Origin: VMCP01 sp965659745
GTDB lineage: Bacteria; Bacteroidota; Bacteroidia; NS11-12g; UBA955
DNA: 64,000 nucleotides
NCBI GenBank assembly: GCA_965659745.1
Contig: CBFHXF010000006.1
Location: forward strand, 4,352 to 68,351
Direction of reading: 5' to 3'
How positions within the stretch are numbered: position 1 is the first letter of the stretch; the number at the start of each line of letters is the position of its first letter. Positions 15,655-24,019 of the stretch are shown in pieces. The notes beneath the pieces were generated by a model. It was not told the origin of the DNA and did no database searches. It was given only the letters and a program-made list of their open reading frames with translations. A program made the position numbers and the translations under genes.

Positions 15655-16527
15655 ATGAAAGCAAAAAGTATGACGGGTTTCGGAAGGGCCCAGTCTGAAA
15701 ATGAGAAATGGACGATTAGCTGTGAAATAAAGGCGCTAAACGGAAGGTATTTCGAGGCGGATATACGACTGCCTAAATATTTAAATGAGTTAGATTCTAA
15801 AATTCGCAGGGCGCTTTCCGAGTTTTTAGAGCGCGGAACGATTTCTGTTAATTATAATATTAAAACCAATGATGCTCCCTCGCGAATTGCAGTGAATACT
15901 GATTTGGCAAAGGAATATTTGAATGCATTGCAACATTTAGAGTCTAGCTTGGGTCTGCAATTGAGCGATCCCATGCGCGAAATTTTAAAGGTTCCTGATG
16001 TTATGGGGGTAGGGGAGCGAGAAATTGGAGATGATTTTAAGGAAGAAATCATTAAAGTTACTTTAGAAGCGGCCAAACAATTAGACGCGTTCAGGATCAT
16101 CGAAGGACAAGCTACCGCAGACAAGCTGAAACAACTAATTGAGTCGATTTCTGACGATGTATTGATTATTGAGCACCAAGAAGGAAATCGCAGGGAAGCC
16201 CTTCGCGAGCGCATCTATGGCAATGTTTTAGAGCATATTCAAGAACAAAACGTAGATGAAAATCGCCTAGAACAAGAAATTTTGCTCTATTTAGATAAAT
16301 GGGATATAGCGGAAGAAAAACAGCGATTGAGTCAGCATCTTGATTTCTTCATACGCTCATTAAAAGAAGAGCCCAAAGGCCGCAAACTAAACTTTATTGC
16401 CCAAGAAATGGGCAGAGAGATGAATACCCTAGGTGTGAAAAGCAATTATTTTCCGATGCAGGAATGTGCGGTAAGAATGAAGGAAAAATTGGAACAAATA
16501 AAAGAACAAGTCCTTAATTTAGCCTAA
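15655..16527 (+). CDS. YicC/YloC family endoribonuclease
   Basis: A 290-aa protein with the N-terminal signature SMTGFGRA and the C-terminal DUF1732 block (KGRKLNFIAQEMGREMNTLGVKS region), covering the usual full length of YicC/YloC. Members are reported to be RNases. The start was set to the ATG at 15655; a GTG at 15649 would add two residues. The stop TAA (15525-type in frame with the next gene at position 16525-16527) leaves 42 bp to the next annotated start. It is transcribed away from the M28 gene, with a TATTTTCG box at 15635-15642 as a possible -7 element. Confidence 0.92.
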   Translation: MKAKSMTGFGRAQSENEKWTISCEIKALNGRYFEADIRLPKYLNELDSKIRRALSEFLERGTISVNYNIKTNDAPSRIAVNTDLAKEYLNALQHLESSLGLQLSDPMREILKVPDVMGVGEREIGDDFKEEIIKVTLEAAKQLDAFRIIEGQATADKLKQLIESISDDVLIIEHQEGNRREALRERIYGNVLEHIQEQNVDENRLEQEILLYLDKWDIAEEKQRLSQHLDFFIRSLKEEPKGRKLNFIAQEMGREMNTLGVKSNYFPMQECAVRMKEKLEQIKEQVLNLA

Positions 16528-16569
16528 ACAGCCATCAAAAATCGCCACCATATAAAAGCGTATTTACTT

Positions 16570-18219
16570 GTGATTTTGAGCCTTTTGCTCACTATCCCTT
16601 CATTATTTGGCCAAAATTTAAAGATTCTCACACAAGACTTAGACAATCAATTCACATTTCATACAAAAGAACACCAATCGCTGTTAAAAGCGTTGATATT
16701 GTTAGATGAAGCCACGCGCGATACTACAAACTCTCAAAGAATTGTATTGATTGATCGCAATGTGTTTGAAATATATTTGCTGAATAAAATAATACACGAT
16801 ACTGCGGGTTCGATATCTGATTTTGAACTGAATTATGAACCTGAAGAAGGCTCGGTTCGCGATTTTATGAAAGTAGTGCGGTCGGGACTCGAGGCGTTGT
16901 CGCCTGAAGAGAAGATTCGCGCCCAAAACCTAACATTTGCCGCTATTGATCCGGCATTAGGAATGCTTACAGCTAGTGAATTCAGAAACAACGTTTTGCA
17001 TTTATGGGCGGATGTTTTTTCTAAGGTGCCCGAAGCGCAAGCACCCTTGTCGTTGAAAGCCATGCGATCTTTTGTGAGGTATCAAAAATTGGCGAATGCC
17101 AAATTAGATTCGGAGGGAAGCACTCAAATTTCTATTGACGCCTCATTTAATGCCACTGGGACCCTTAATTATTGCTTGGATTCGCTGGATCTTTTTGATA
17201 GTTTAAGTAGGATTCAGGGTTTGGAGAAAGAATGGAAGGAAATACGTGCCTTTATCAATCTCAGTAATGTAGGGTATCATGTTTATCGCGATGTTGGTCT
17301 GCATTACACCCGAATGATGGAAACGGCAAACTATTGGTTGAATAATATAGATTCTCAAGAAATATGGATAATTGAAGACCGATCTGAAATGGGAAATACT
17401 TTTAAAAGGGAATACCTTTTTGAAGACATAATAGGCCTGAATTTTCCTTCGATTCCTTTTGAAATTCATCATTTTGTAGAAAATAGAAGTAGAGTTGATA
17501 CTACTGGGAAAATAATACATGTTAAACGTTTGTATGACCAATTGCTGTTGCGTTGGCCTTTGGCTGACTATAACTTCAGTGAAGACGAAGTAACGGTTGC
17601 TACAGATGAGATCACTAGTTCTGGACCTAATTCGCTTCAGGTTTTCATCGGTTCGGCATTCAATACCGCGATAGTAGACGATGCAAAGTTGAATGCCAAT
17701 TTTGCCAAAATGGGTTTGGAATCGGTTAATACAGGCAATGCGATGGGCTTAGAATTGGGCGTATTAGCTGTAGACGGAGTGCTATTTAGCGTGCAATGGT
17801 CTGGACAGAATTCGTGGCTTGACTGGGATTCACGGTCGCATTTTGCGTATACGAATTTTCGTTTTTCAAGCAGTGTGCCTCTTTTTAATCGATTTGGATT
17901 GAGTTCCTTAATCGGTGTCGATTACCAATATGAAAATTATAGAATTGCGCTTCCCGTAAATACCCAATTCATCGGCAATCCTCAGCATGTTCCGGTGGTT
18001 TTGCGCAACGACGGACAGAATATTGGGGCCTTTACGCAGGTGCTGTTGCGGGTATCGAAGTTTTATGCCAAAGCCCAATTGGGATACCGTTGGGATTGGT
18101 CAGACAATCGTTGGTATTCCAATGGAAATGCCATCAATGGGGGGGATAACTTTCGTGGCAGCGGACTGCATTATGGATTAGGTTTGGGCTTTTTAATTTT
18201 CGGGGGAAATGAAAAGTAA
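16570..18219 (+). CDS. hypothetical secreted protein with C-terminal beta-barrel-like region
   Basis: About 549 aa. I do not recognise the family. The first GTG (16570) gives a weak signal peptide without basic residues. In-frame sequence upstream (back to the yicC stop) encodes KNRHHIKAYLL, which would give a textbook n-region but contains no ATG, GTG or TTG, so the real start is uncertain. Residues 20-340 look alpha-rich and globular. From about 355 to the end, alternating aromatic strands (FIGSAFNTA, FAYTNFRF, GLHYGLGLGF) suggest an outer-membrane barrel. It overlaps the next gene by 11 bp, and that protein has the same two-part layout, so the pair probably works together. Confidence 0.7.
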   Translation: MILSLLLTIPSLFGQNLKILTQDLDNQFTFHTKEHQSLLKALILLDEATRDTTNSQRIVLIDRNVFEIYLLNKIIHDTAGSISDFELNYEPEEGSVRDFMKVVRSGLEALSPEEKIRAQNLTFAAIDPALGMLTASEFRNNVLHLWADVFSKVPEAQAPLSLKAMRSFVRYQKLANAKLDSEGSTQISIDASFNATGTLNYCLDSLDLFDSLSRIQGLEKEWKEIRAFINLSNVGYHVYRDVGLHYTRMMETANYWLNNIDSQEIWIIEDRSEMGNTFKREYLFEDIIGLNFPSIPFEIHHFVENRSRVDTTGKIIHVKRLYDQLLLRWPLADYNFSEDEVTVATDEITSSGPNSLQVFIGSAFNTAIVDDAKLNANFAKMGLESVNTGNAMGLELGVLAVDGVLFSVQWSGQNSWLDWDSRSHFAYTNFRFSSSVPLFNRFGLSSLIGVDYQYENYRIALPVNTQFIGNPQHVPVVLRNDGQNIGAFTQVLLRVSKFYAKAQLGYRWDWSDNRWYSNGNAINGGDNFRGSGLHYGLGLGFLIFGGNEK

Positions 18220-20122
18220 GGTTCTGTTGTTTTGTTTGATTGGGTGCCTATTCGGAACGCCTTTGGCACAAACGCCTCCCAAAGCATACCCATTACAGAT
18301 GAATTTTGATTCCAAAACCCCTATGGATCCTACTTGGTCATTAATAGCCAATGAGGCGTCAAAAGTGCGGGTTTTTATGGGGGGTGAGAATCATACCGAG
18401 GTAGATTTTAATTCGTTAATGGAGTACGGTTTCATGAACCGACTTCATAAGTTCGCAGGTTACCGTCACTATGTTATTGAACTTAGTCCGGCACGGGCAC
18501 ATTATTTAAATAGGTATATACGGCATTCGGATACCCATGCGCGCGATGCCTTGAAGGGAGTTTCGTCACTTAAATACATGAATTTATTTGAGAATTTGCA
18601 TCGCTGGAATCAACTATTAGATTCACAAGATCGAATTCAGGTACATGGGGTAGATGTGGAGCGATTTTATGATCTTTCTTTTGAGCGATTGGCCGAACCT
18701 TTAAGAAAGGGGCTTGCAATTAATCGCTGTTCCGATTCTATTCTAGCCGATGTATTGGCAATTGTTTCCTATGCTAATCGGCGCTTCGATGACCGTTTGA
18801 AGCAATACAATAGAAAACTGGGAAGTGTAGATATGGAAATTTCAGAGGATAACGATGAATTTGTGAATTCCCATTTTTTCTATCGGTTCGATTACCAAGA
18901 TTACGCGGAGCGGATTCAAGCCCAATTAACTCATTACAAAAACTGGTTAACTCCTGATGATTACAAGGAATTTATCGCTGCCTTAGAAGGCGTTCAAGAA
19001 TGCAATAAATGGGATGAAGATTCCGAATCGGCCTCGCGATTTCATTGGAGAGAAACTGTAATGTACCAACGGTTTGCCAGCGCATTAAACCAACATCCGA
19101 ACGGCAAATTCTTTGGTCAGTTTGGTCGATGTCATATCTCGGAAACGCAGTCGGATATAGATTGCGGTTGGTATTCCTACGAGAGTGTAGTGAACCGACT
19201 TATAGCATATCATTTCAAGAGCAGAGATTCGGTAATTACGGTAGGGTATTTTTACCAAGACAAGACACCGGGAGTGAGTGCACAAATCATTTCGAATCAA
19301 TCGCAGTTAACTCGAGAATTGAAACCCCTATTACAACCGTATTTTACAGGAATGCGCTTGTACGACTTGAATAGCAGCGATTCAGATTTGCGAGAATTGC
19401 GAAAAAAATACCGCTTTATTTTAGTAAATAATGAAAAAAATGCCTCTTTGAGTACGGAAAAACCAACCGAGGATTTTGGCGATGCCTCATTGAAAGACCG
19501 TTGGCCTATTTCTCTAAGTATCCCTTATTTTGGATTGGCCTATTGGTCGATCGACAATCCCGGCATGAAGGCGCATTTCCAAAATCAAGGGTCTTCGTTT
19601 AGAAACCCGGCTCTATTTGGCTTGCAACATCAAATCAATGTCAATTATGGACCCTTTACCTTGGGTATTTCGGGGTATTATTCCATTAATACCGATAACG
19701 ATCTGAACTTCGCGAGTTTTACAGATTCTGCGGGCGCTGTTTTTGCCAACTTCTGGGGGGTAGATCTTATAGCAGGTTTGCATCTGCAAAAAGGAGCTTG
19801 GGCAATTGACCTTACAGGTCGCTTTGGTCCCTCTCGCTTGCAATACACCTATAAACAAGAGCTGAACTTGGCAACTTCTGTATTGCCCGTTAACGGTTTG
19901 AAAATTCACAATCAGTCTTGGAATACGGGATTTAGCGCCAATTTATTCTATAGGTTTGCGCAGGAAGCCGGAGTGGGCGTACAAGCCAATACCTACTATA
20001 ATGTAGGTAACGGCAATTGGGTTTATTCGGGTTCCAATCAGTTATATCAGCGATTGTCGTTGAATAGCGGATTGCAAGCCTGGGGCCTTACGGCGCACGT
20101 GTGTTTGTTTTTTTCGAAGTAA
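18209..20122 (+). CDS. erythromycin-esterase-like protein with C-terminal beta-barrel-like region
   Basis: A 637-aa exported protein (signal peptide to about residue 22, ending in LAQ). The N-terminal half resembles the EreA/TIKI/ChaN superfamily. It has a GENHTE motif near residue 61-66 where EreA-type enzymes carry GExH, and later FFGQFGRCHISE (about 302-313) with another conserved His. Known members hydrolyse esters or peptides, or bind haem; no substrate can be proposed. Residues about 430-637 look like outer-membrane strands (ISLSIPYFGLAYW, TLGISGYYSI, WGLTAHVCLFF). The 11-bp overlap with the preceding barrel protein indicates coupled translation. Confidence 0.68.
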   Translation: MKSKVLLFCLIGCLFGTPLAQTPPKAYPLQMNFDSKTPMDPTWSLIANEASKVRVFMGGENHTEVDFNSLMEYGFMNRLHKFAGYRHYVIELSPARAHYLNRYIRHSDTHARDALKGVSSLKYMNLFENLHRWNQLLDSQDRIQVHGVDVERFYDLSFERLAEPLRKGLAINRCSDSILADVLAIVSYANRRFDDRLKQYNRKLGSVDMEISEDNDEFVNSHFFYRFDYQDYAERIQAQLTHYKNWLTPDDYKEFIAALEGVQECNKWDEDSESASRFHWRETVMYQRFASALNQHPNGKFFGQFGRCHISETQSDIDCGWYSYESVVNRLIAYHFKSRDSVITVGYFYQDKTPGVSAQIISNQSQLTRELKPLLQPYFTGMRLYDLNSSDSDLRELRKKYRFILVNNEKNASLSTEKPTEDFGDASLKDRWPISLSIPYFGLAYWSIDNPGMKAHFQNQGSSFRNPALFGLQHQINVNYGPFTLGISGYYSINTDNDLNFASFTDSAGAVFANFWGVDLIAGLHLQKGAWAIDLTGRFGPSRLQYTYKQELNLATSVLPVNGLKIHNQSWNTGFSANLFYRFAQEAGVGVQANTYYNVGNGNWVYSGSNQLYQRLSLNSGLQAWGLTAHVCLFFSK

Positions 20123-20138
20123 ATTAGAATTACCTTTG
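20104..20138 (+). promoter_or_regulatory. putative promoter of pssA
   Basis: TTTG (20104-20107) and TACCTTTG (20131-20138) are separated by 23 bp, within the tolerated range for the Bacteroidota consensus. The -7 box ends 5 bp before the ATG at 20144, so the transcript would be leaderless or nearly so. The promoter overlaps the end of the upstream gene. Confidence 0.5.
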
Positions 20139-20143
20139 CCTAT

Positions 20144-20911
20144 ATGTTAAAGTCTATCCCTATTGCCAACGGCATAACCCTAGCCAATTTGGCTTGTGGC
20201 TTATTGGCTATTCCCTTGGCATTGAACCCAGATACCTCGCATTACGCCTTTTACTTGGTTTTATTGGCGGCGGTATTGGATTTCTTTGACGGCTTTGTAG
20301 CGCGTTTATTAGGACAAGAAGGTCCATTAGGGCAGCAATTAGACAGTTTGGCAGATTTGGTTTCTTTTGGAGTAGTGCCAGGGCTTATCTGGAAATCATG
20401 GATGGAAACCAAAGGGTACTGTCCGCCGACTGGATTTTGCATCAACTCATACATATGGTTGTTAATTCCATTGGCGTCGGCATATCGTTTGGCCCGCTTT
20501 AACGTTGAATCGGGTGGTTCTACCTATTTTACTGGCATTCCTACCCCTTTAACGGGTATAACTTTGGCTTCCTTTTCTGTCATTGGAATGAGCTTAGGCG
20601 TTAATGAGGCATTTTTGGGCATGGACGTACTGCCGTTCGTTGATTTCCCCCAAGGCTTATTTGATCACGTATATTTATGGTTGTATATGCCTTTGCTAGC
20701 GAGTTTTTTTATGGTTTCAGATTACCCAATGTTATCGTTGAAATTCAATAAAACAGACGGGGTTGATTCATGGCGATGGATATTTATTGGAGGGTCTGTT
20801 CTATTGGTCCCTACTTTAGGATATGCGGCTTTTTTTGGAATATACATTTGGTTTATAGCGGCTTCCTTCATTGCCTTTCGGGGGAAGTCAAACACACCTG
20901 AAGAACTATGA
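20144..20911 (+). CDS. pssA: CDP-diacylglycerol-serine O-phosphatidyltransferase
   Basis: A 255-aa polytopic membrane enzyme. It joins CDP-diacylglycerol and serine to give phosphatidylserine, the precursor of phosphatidylethanolamine. The CDP-alcohol phosphotransferase motif is complete: DGFVAR followed by G..LDSLAD (about residues 47-69). Several helices follow, as in the Bacteroidota PssA type. It overlaps purE by 4 bp. Phosphatidylserine decarboxylase, which is often adjacent, is not seen. Confidence in PssA over other CDP-alcohol transferases rests on overall resemblance. Confidence 0.88.
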   Translation: MLKSIPIANGITLANLACGLLAIPLALNPDTSHYAFYLVLLAAVLDFFDGFVARLLGQEGPLGQQLDSLADLVSFGVVPGLIWKSWMETKGYCPPTGFCINSYIWLLIPLASAYRLARFNVESGGSTYFTGIPTPLTGITLASFSVIGMSLGVNEAFLGMDVLPFVDFPQGLFDHVYLWLYMPLLASFFMVSDYPMLSLKFNKTDGVDSWRWIFIGGSVLLVPTLGYAAFFGIYIWFIAASFIAFRGKSNTPEEL

Positions 20912-21420
20912 TAAAAATTGGTATTATAATGGGGAGCGACAGCGATTTGCCCGTAATGAATGCGGCGGTTGAAGTGCTTCAAGAATTGGGTATAGCCTGT
21001 GAAACGACGGTTGTTTCTGCGCATCGAACTCCAGATAGATTGGTAACCTATTCGAAGTCTGCTGCTTCGCGCGGGTTGAAAGTGATCATTGCAGGTGCGG
21101 GTGGCGCGGCTCATTTGCCGGGTATGGTAGCCAGCTTTACGCATTTGCCGGTAATTGGCGTTCCTGTGAAAACCAGCACGATGAGCGGTCTTGATAGTTT
21201 GTATTCGATTGTGCAAATGCCTCCCGGTGTTCCGGTCGCTACTGTAGCTATTAATGGTGCAAAAAATGCCGGAATTTTAGCGGCACAAATTCTGGGTACT
21301 TCCGACGAGGAAGTAGCAAAGAAGGTGATCGCGTTTAAGTTGGGTATGGAAACCGAAGTGTTGAACAAAGCCAAAAAATTAGAAGATTTAGGTCCCGCAG
21401 AATACCTTACTGGCATGTAA
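20908..21420 (+). CDS. purE: 5-(carboxyamino)imidazole ribonucleotide mutase
   Basis: A complete 170-aa class I PurE, which converts N5-CAIR to CAIR in purine synthesis. Signature segments are MGSDSDLPVM (8-17), SAHRTPDR (44-51) and AGAGGAAHLPGM (72-83). The overlap with pssA (ATGA) gives a two-gene unit joining lipid and purine genes; purK is not nearby. Confidence 0.96.
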   Translation: MIKIGIIMGSDSDLPVMNAAVEVLQELGIACETTVVSAHRTPDRLVTYSKSAASRGLKVIIAGAGGAAHLPGMVASFTHLPVIGVPVKTSTMSGLDSLYSIVQMPPGVPVATVAINGAKNAGILAAQILGTSDEEVAKKVIAFKLGMETEVLNKAKKLEDLGPAEYLTGM

Positions 21421-21464
21421 GGCAGCCGTATTTATTAATAGTTATTAATTAAAGATATTTATCC

Positions 21465-22049
21465 ATGATCATAGTTGAAGATGTATTGTTGTCTGAAGAG
21501 ATTTTAGAGCGAAAATTCGCATGTCAATTGGATAAATGTAAGGGAGCGTGTTGTGTAGAAGGCGATGCGGGAGCCCCTTTATTGCACAGCGAATTATCGG
21601 AAATTGAGCAGCGCTTAGATGCCATTAAGTCCTTTATGACAGCGCCCGCCAAGGAATTATTGCAAAATAAGGGATTTTACACCCGCGATCCTGATGGCGA
21701 ATTGGTAACAGAATGTTTAGATGATGGCGCCTGTGTTTTTGTGAGATATACGGATACAGGTATCACGCAATGTGCTATTGAACAAGCCCATGCGGCCGGA
21801 GCTATTGATTACAAAAAGCCAATAAGTTGTCATTTATATCCAATTAGGGCCAAAAAATACGGCGCTTATGTGGCGATGAACTATCACGATTGGGAAATTT
21901 GTGGCGATGCGTGTAGAGCGGGTTCCGAAATGAATATACCGGTTTATGAATTTTTGAAAGAAGCCTTGACGCGAAAAATGGGGGAGAAGTGGTACACGGC
22001 TTTGGAAGAAGTTGCGGCTGCTTGGGAGAAAGAAAAAGGGAAAAAGTAA
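21465..22049 (+). CDS. DUF3109 family protein (Cys-rich, YkgJ-like)
   Basis: A 194-aa cytoplasmic protein of the DUF3109 family. The N-terminal motif CQLDKCKGACC and further cysteines (ECLDDGACVF, QCAIEQAH, SCHLYPI, CGDAC) resemble the zinc/iron-cluster-binding YkgJ group. It is widespread in Bacteroidota with unknown function. It is third in the pssA-purE direction, with a 44-bp spacer and no terminator between. The metal it binds cannot be told from sequence. Confidence 0.88.
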   Translation: MIIVEDVLLSEEILERKFACQLDKCKGACCVEGDAGAPLLHSELSEIEQRLDAIKSFMTAPAKELLQNKGFYTRDPDGELVTECLDDGACVFVRYTDTGITQCAIEQAHAAGAIDYKKPISCHLYPIRAKKYGAYVAMNYHDWEICGDACRAGSEMNIPVYEFLKEALTRKMGEKWYTALEEVAAAWEKEKGKK

Positions 22050-22127
22050 TTGGTACCGAAAGCGCCGATTATTGAATTGAATTTCTACTAGGTAGAACTT
22101 GGAATTCAGTATATAGTTTTTTGCGAA

Positions 22128-22985
22128 TTAGCAGAACAAACTGGTTAGCAAACCTAAAAACATCAGTTGCTTCAAATGGGTTGAAACCTGGTGGTATTGC
22201 TCGGGATTTTGAGCGTCTTTTAATCTTTTAAGGATGAGAAGGGTAAGAGGAACGGCGATGCTTGCGGCGGTAATTAAAAATAAAATTTGCTGGCTGTGGT
22301 AGTAAATGAGTCCCAAGAGAATTAAACTAAGGAGCAACATAATAGCCGATAGCATTTTGGTGTATTTAGCGCCCATAGACAGGGCAAATGTGCTATATCC
22401 CTGAGTTTTATCGCCCTCTGCATCTTCTAAATCTTTGACTAATTCACGCGCAAAGGTTATGAAAAAAGCAATGCTGGCGTATTCTGCAAAATAGGCTTTT
22501 GATACCTCGTATACCCCTCTAGACGCGATATATACGACCATTCCGGCGAGCAGTGATACCAACAGGTTTCCCATGAGGTATTCTCCTTTGAAATCACTGG
22601 AGTAGAAATAGAGCAAAACCGCAATAGATATGCATAAAATTCCCATTCCTAGCCCAGTTGCAAATCCAAAAATGAGTCCAATTACAGACAGAATTATATA
22701 GTATTTGTATAAAGAGGGCGTCGCAATTTGGGTATGGGCGATTTGTTTTTTAGGTTTATTAATGGCATCGGTTTCTTTATCGAATATGTCGTTAATTACA
22801 TAACCTCCGGCCGCTATAAATACACATGCCAAGGTGGCGGTTAGCGCTTCGGGAAACCGAATATTAGTTAAGTCAAAAGTAGAAAATCCTGAATGTATAC
22901 GCGAGGCCGATAGGTAAAATAGGAGCTGGGTAATTATGGTAAGTCCTAAATTTACAGGTCGGGTGATGCGCCAAAACAGGTTCAT
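22128..22985 (-). CDS. UbiA family prenyltransferase (geranylgeranylglycerol-phosphate synthase-like)
   Basis: A 285-aa membrane protein with eight or nine helices. The first aspartate-rich motif is NDIFDKETDAIN (NDxxDxxxDxxN, about residues 66-77) and the second DLEDAEGD (about 185-192); both are needed to bind prenyl diphosphate and Mg2+. Bacteroidota members are usually annotated as geranylgeranylglycerol-phosphate geranylgeranyltransferases, but substrate cannot be set by motif. It follows def by 4 bp on the same strand, so ruvX-def-ubiA type is probably one operon. Confidence 0.85.
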   Translation of the reverse strand: MNLFWRITRPVNLGLTIITQLLFYLSASRIHSGFSTFDLTNIRFPEALTATLACVFIAAGGYVINDIFDKETDAINKPKKQIAHTQIATPSLYKYYIILSVIGLIFGFATGLGMGILCISIAVLLYFYSSDFKGEYLMGNLLVSLLAGMVVYIASRGVYEVSKAYFAEYASIAFFITFARELVKDLEDAEGDKTQGYSTFALSMGAKYTKMLSAIMLLLSLILLGLIYYHSQQILFLITAASIAVPLTLLILKRLKDAQNPEQYHQVSTHLKQLMFLGLLTSLFC

Positions 22986-22989
22986 GATT

Positions 22990-23385
22990 TTACTTTTTTG
23001 CGAACTTCATTTTATAATCTACGTTTACGCGCCCTTGAGAAATTCCGTCCATACGGCGTTTTAGCATATTCCTTTTAAGGGGGCCAATTCGATCGGTAAA
23101 TAAGATGCCTTCGATGTGGTCGTATTCGTGTTGTATGATACGTGCGGCCATTCCGTCGAAGGTTTTTACGTGTTCTACCCAATTTTGATCGAAATAACGG
23201 ATGGTGAGTTCGCCTTTGCGCTTAACGTGGGCCCTAACATCGGGAATGCTCAAACACCCTTCTTCAAATTCCCATTCTTTTCCAAATTCTTCTTCAATAA
23301 CGGGGTTGATAAAGACTTCTTTAAATCCGCTGGGATTTATATTTTCAATTTCAGAGCCATCTACGATAAACAATCGGATGGAAAG
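22990..23385 (-). CDS. def: peptide deformylase, N-terminus lost in assembly gap
   Basis: The C-terminal 131 residues or so of peptide deformylase, which removes the formyl group from nascent N-terminal methionine. Metal-site motif II EGCLSIPDV (with the Cys ligand) and motif III QHEYDHIEG (two His ligands and the catalytic Glu) are intact. Motif I (GxGxAAxQ) and roughly the first 60 residues should lie in the N run at 23386-23484. The apparent fusion with RuvX is an artefact, because the 99-N filler keeps the frame open. Confidence 0.92.
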   Translation of the reverse strand, partial: LSIRLFIVDGSEIENINPSGFKEVFINPVIEEEFGKEWEFEEGCLSIPDVRAHVKRKGELTIRYFDQNWVEHVKTFDGMAARIIQHEYDHIEGILFTDRIGPLKRNMLKRRMDGISQGRVNVDYKMKFAKK

Positions 23386-23484
23386 NNNNNNNNNNNNNNN
23401 NNNNNNNNNNNNNNNNNNNNNNNNNNNNNNNNNNNNNNNNNNNNNNNNNNNNNNNNNNNNNNNNNNNNNNNNNNNNNNNNNNNN
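23386..23484. other. assembly gap (99 N) between ruvX and def
   Basis: Ninety-nine unknown bases. By usual lengths, about 50 residues of RuvX and about 60 of Def are missing, so the real gap should exceed 300 bp. The size is a filler value. Confidence 0.98.
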
Positions 23485-23745
23485 TGGAATTTCCGGAAAA
23501 TTGGTTTGCAGCCAGTTGATAAAGCCTCTCACGCGCTCGGTGCTATGGGTGTCTTCACCGGATAATCTTTTGGGCATACCTACTACAATGGCACTAAGTG
23601 TTTCAGACTGTAAGTAGGTTTTGATCCAACTTTCAAATTCCGTGGAACGGAGGGTAGGTAAGGGTTGTGCGAAGATATTTAGCGGGTCGGTTTGGGCGAG
23701 ACCGAAGCGTTTTTCGCCGTAATCGATTGCTAATATACGTGCCAT
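23485..23745 (-). CDS. ruvX: Holliday junction resolvase RuvX (YqgF), C-terminus lost in gap
   Basis: The N-terminal 87 residues of a YqgF/RuvX RNase-H-fold nuclease, whose roles are in Holliday junction processing and pre-16S rRNA maturation. The first strand carries the catalytic Asp (ILAIDYGEKRFGLA, D8), and VVGMPKRLSGED marks the second conserved block. The start at 23745 (MARILAIDYG) fits the family; an ATG at 23763 would add six residues. The remaining third of the protein runs into the N gap. Confidence 0.88.
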
Positions 23746-23799
23746 TCTGCAAAGATACATCATGGAGTGCGAGGTCTATTTAAAAACCTAATTTTTTAA

Positions 23800-23841
23800 T
23801 TGTCAGTTGTCAGTTGTTAATTGTCAATTGTCAATTGTGAA
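23800..23841. repeat. 7-bp tandem repeat (TTGTCAR), six units
   Basis: Six head-to-tail heptamers: TTGTCAG twice, TTGTTAA, TTGTCAA twice and TTGTGAA. They lie in the 273-bp spacer between ruvX and the groEL terminator, which otherwise holds no gene. Confidence 0.85.
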
Positions 23842-23969
23842 TTTGACCTTGCCTGAAATTGGTTGTCACTATTTCATCGACTTTCAGCTTTATTAATTCA
23901 AGTGTGAGATTTTATTTTTTTACATGTTCGGAGTTTGGGGGTATGATTGGGAAGTTGTATAACCATAAA

Positions 23970-24003
23970 AAAAGAGGCGACTTGAAAAGCCGCCTCTTTT
24001 GAG
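23970..24003 (-). terminator. rho-independent terminator of groEL
   Basis: AAAAGAGGCG (23970-23979) and CGCCTCTTTT (23991-24000) form a stem that extends inward with CTT/AAG. On the minus strand it is followed by a T-run. It lies 20 bp past the groEL stop. Confidence 0.88.
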
Positions 24004-24019
24004 ATGCGTTGGAGGATGA

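Noticed and set aside
20722..21216. 164-aa open frame on the minus strand across pssA and purE
   Set aside because: It is antisense to two conserved genes and rich in His/Arg/Asn, as expected from a shadow frame.
22990..23763. Single long ORF spanning ruvX and def
   Set aside because: It is held open by 99 Ns; the two halves belong to different protein families and were annotated separately.
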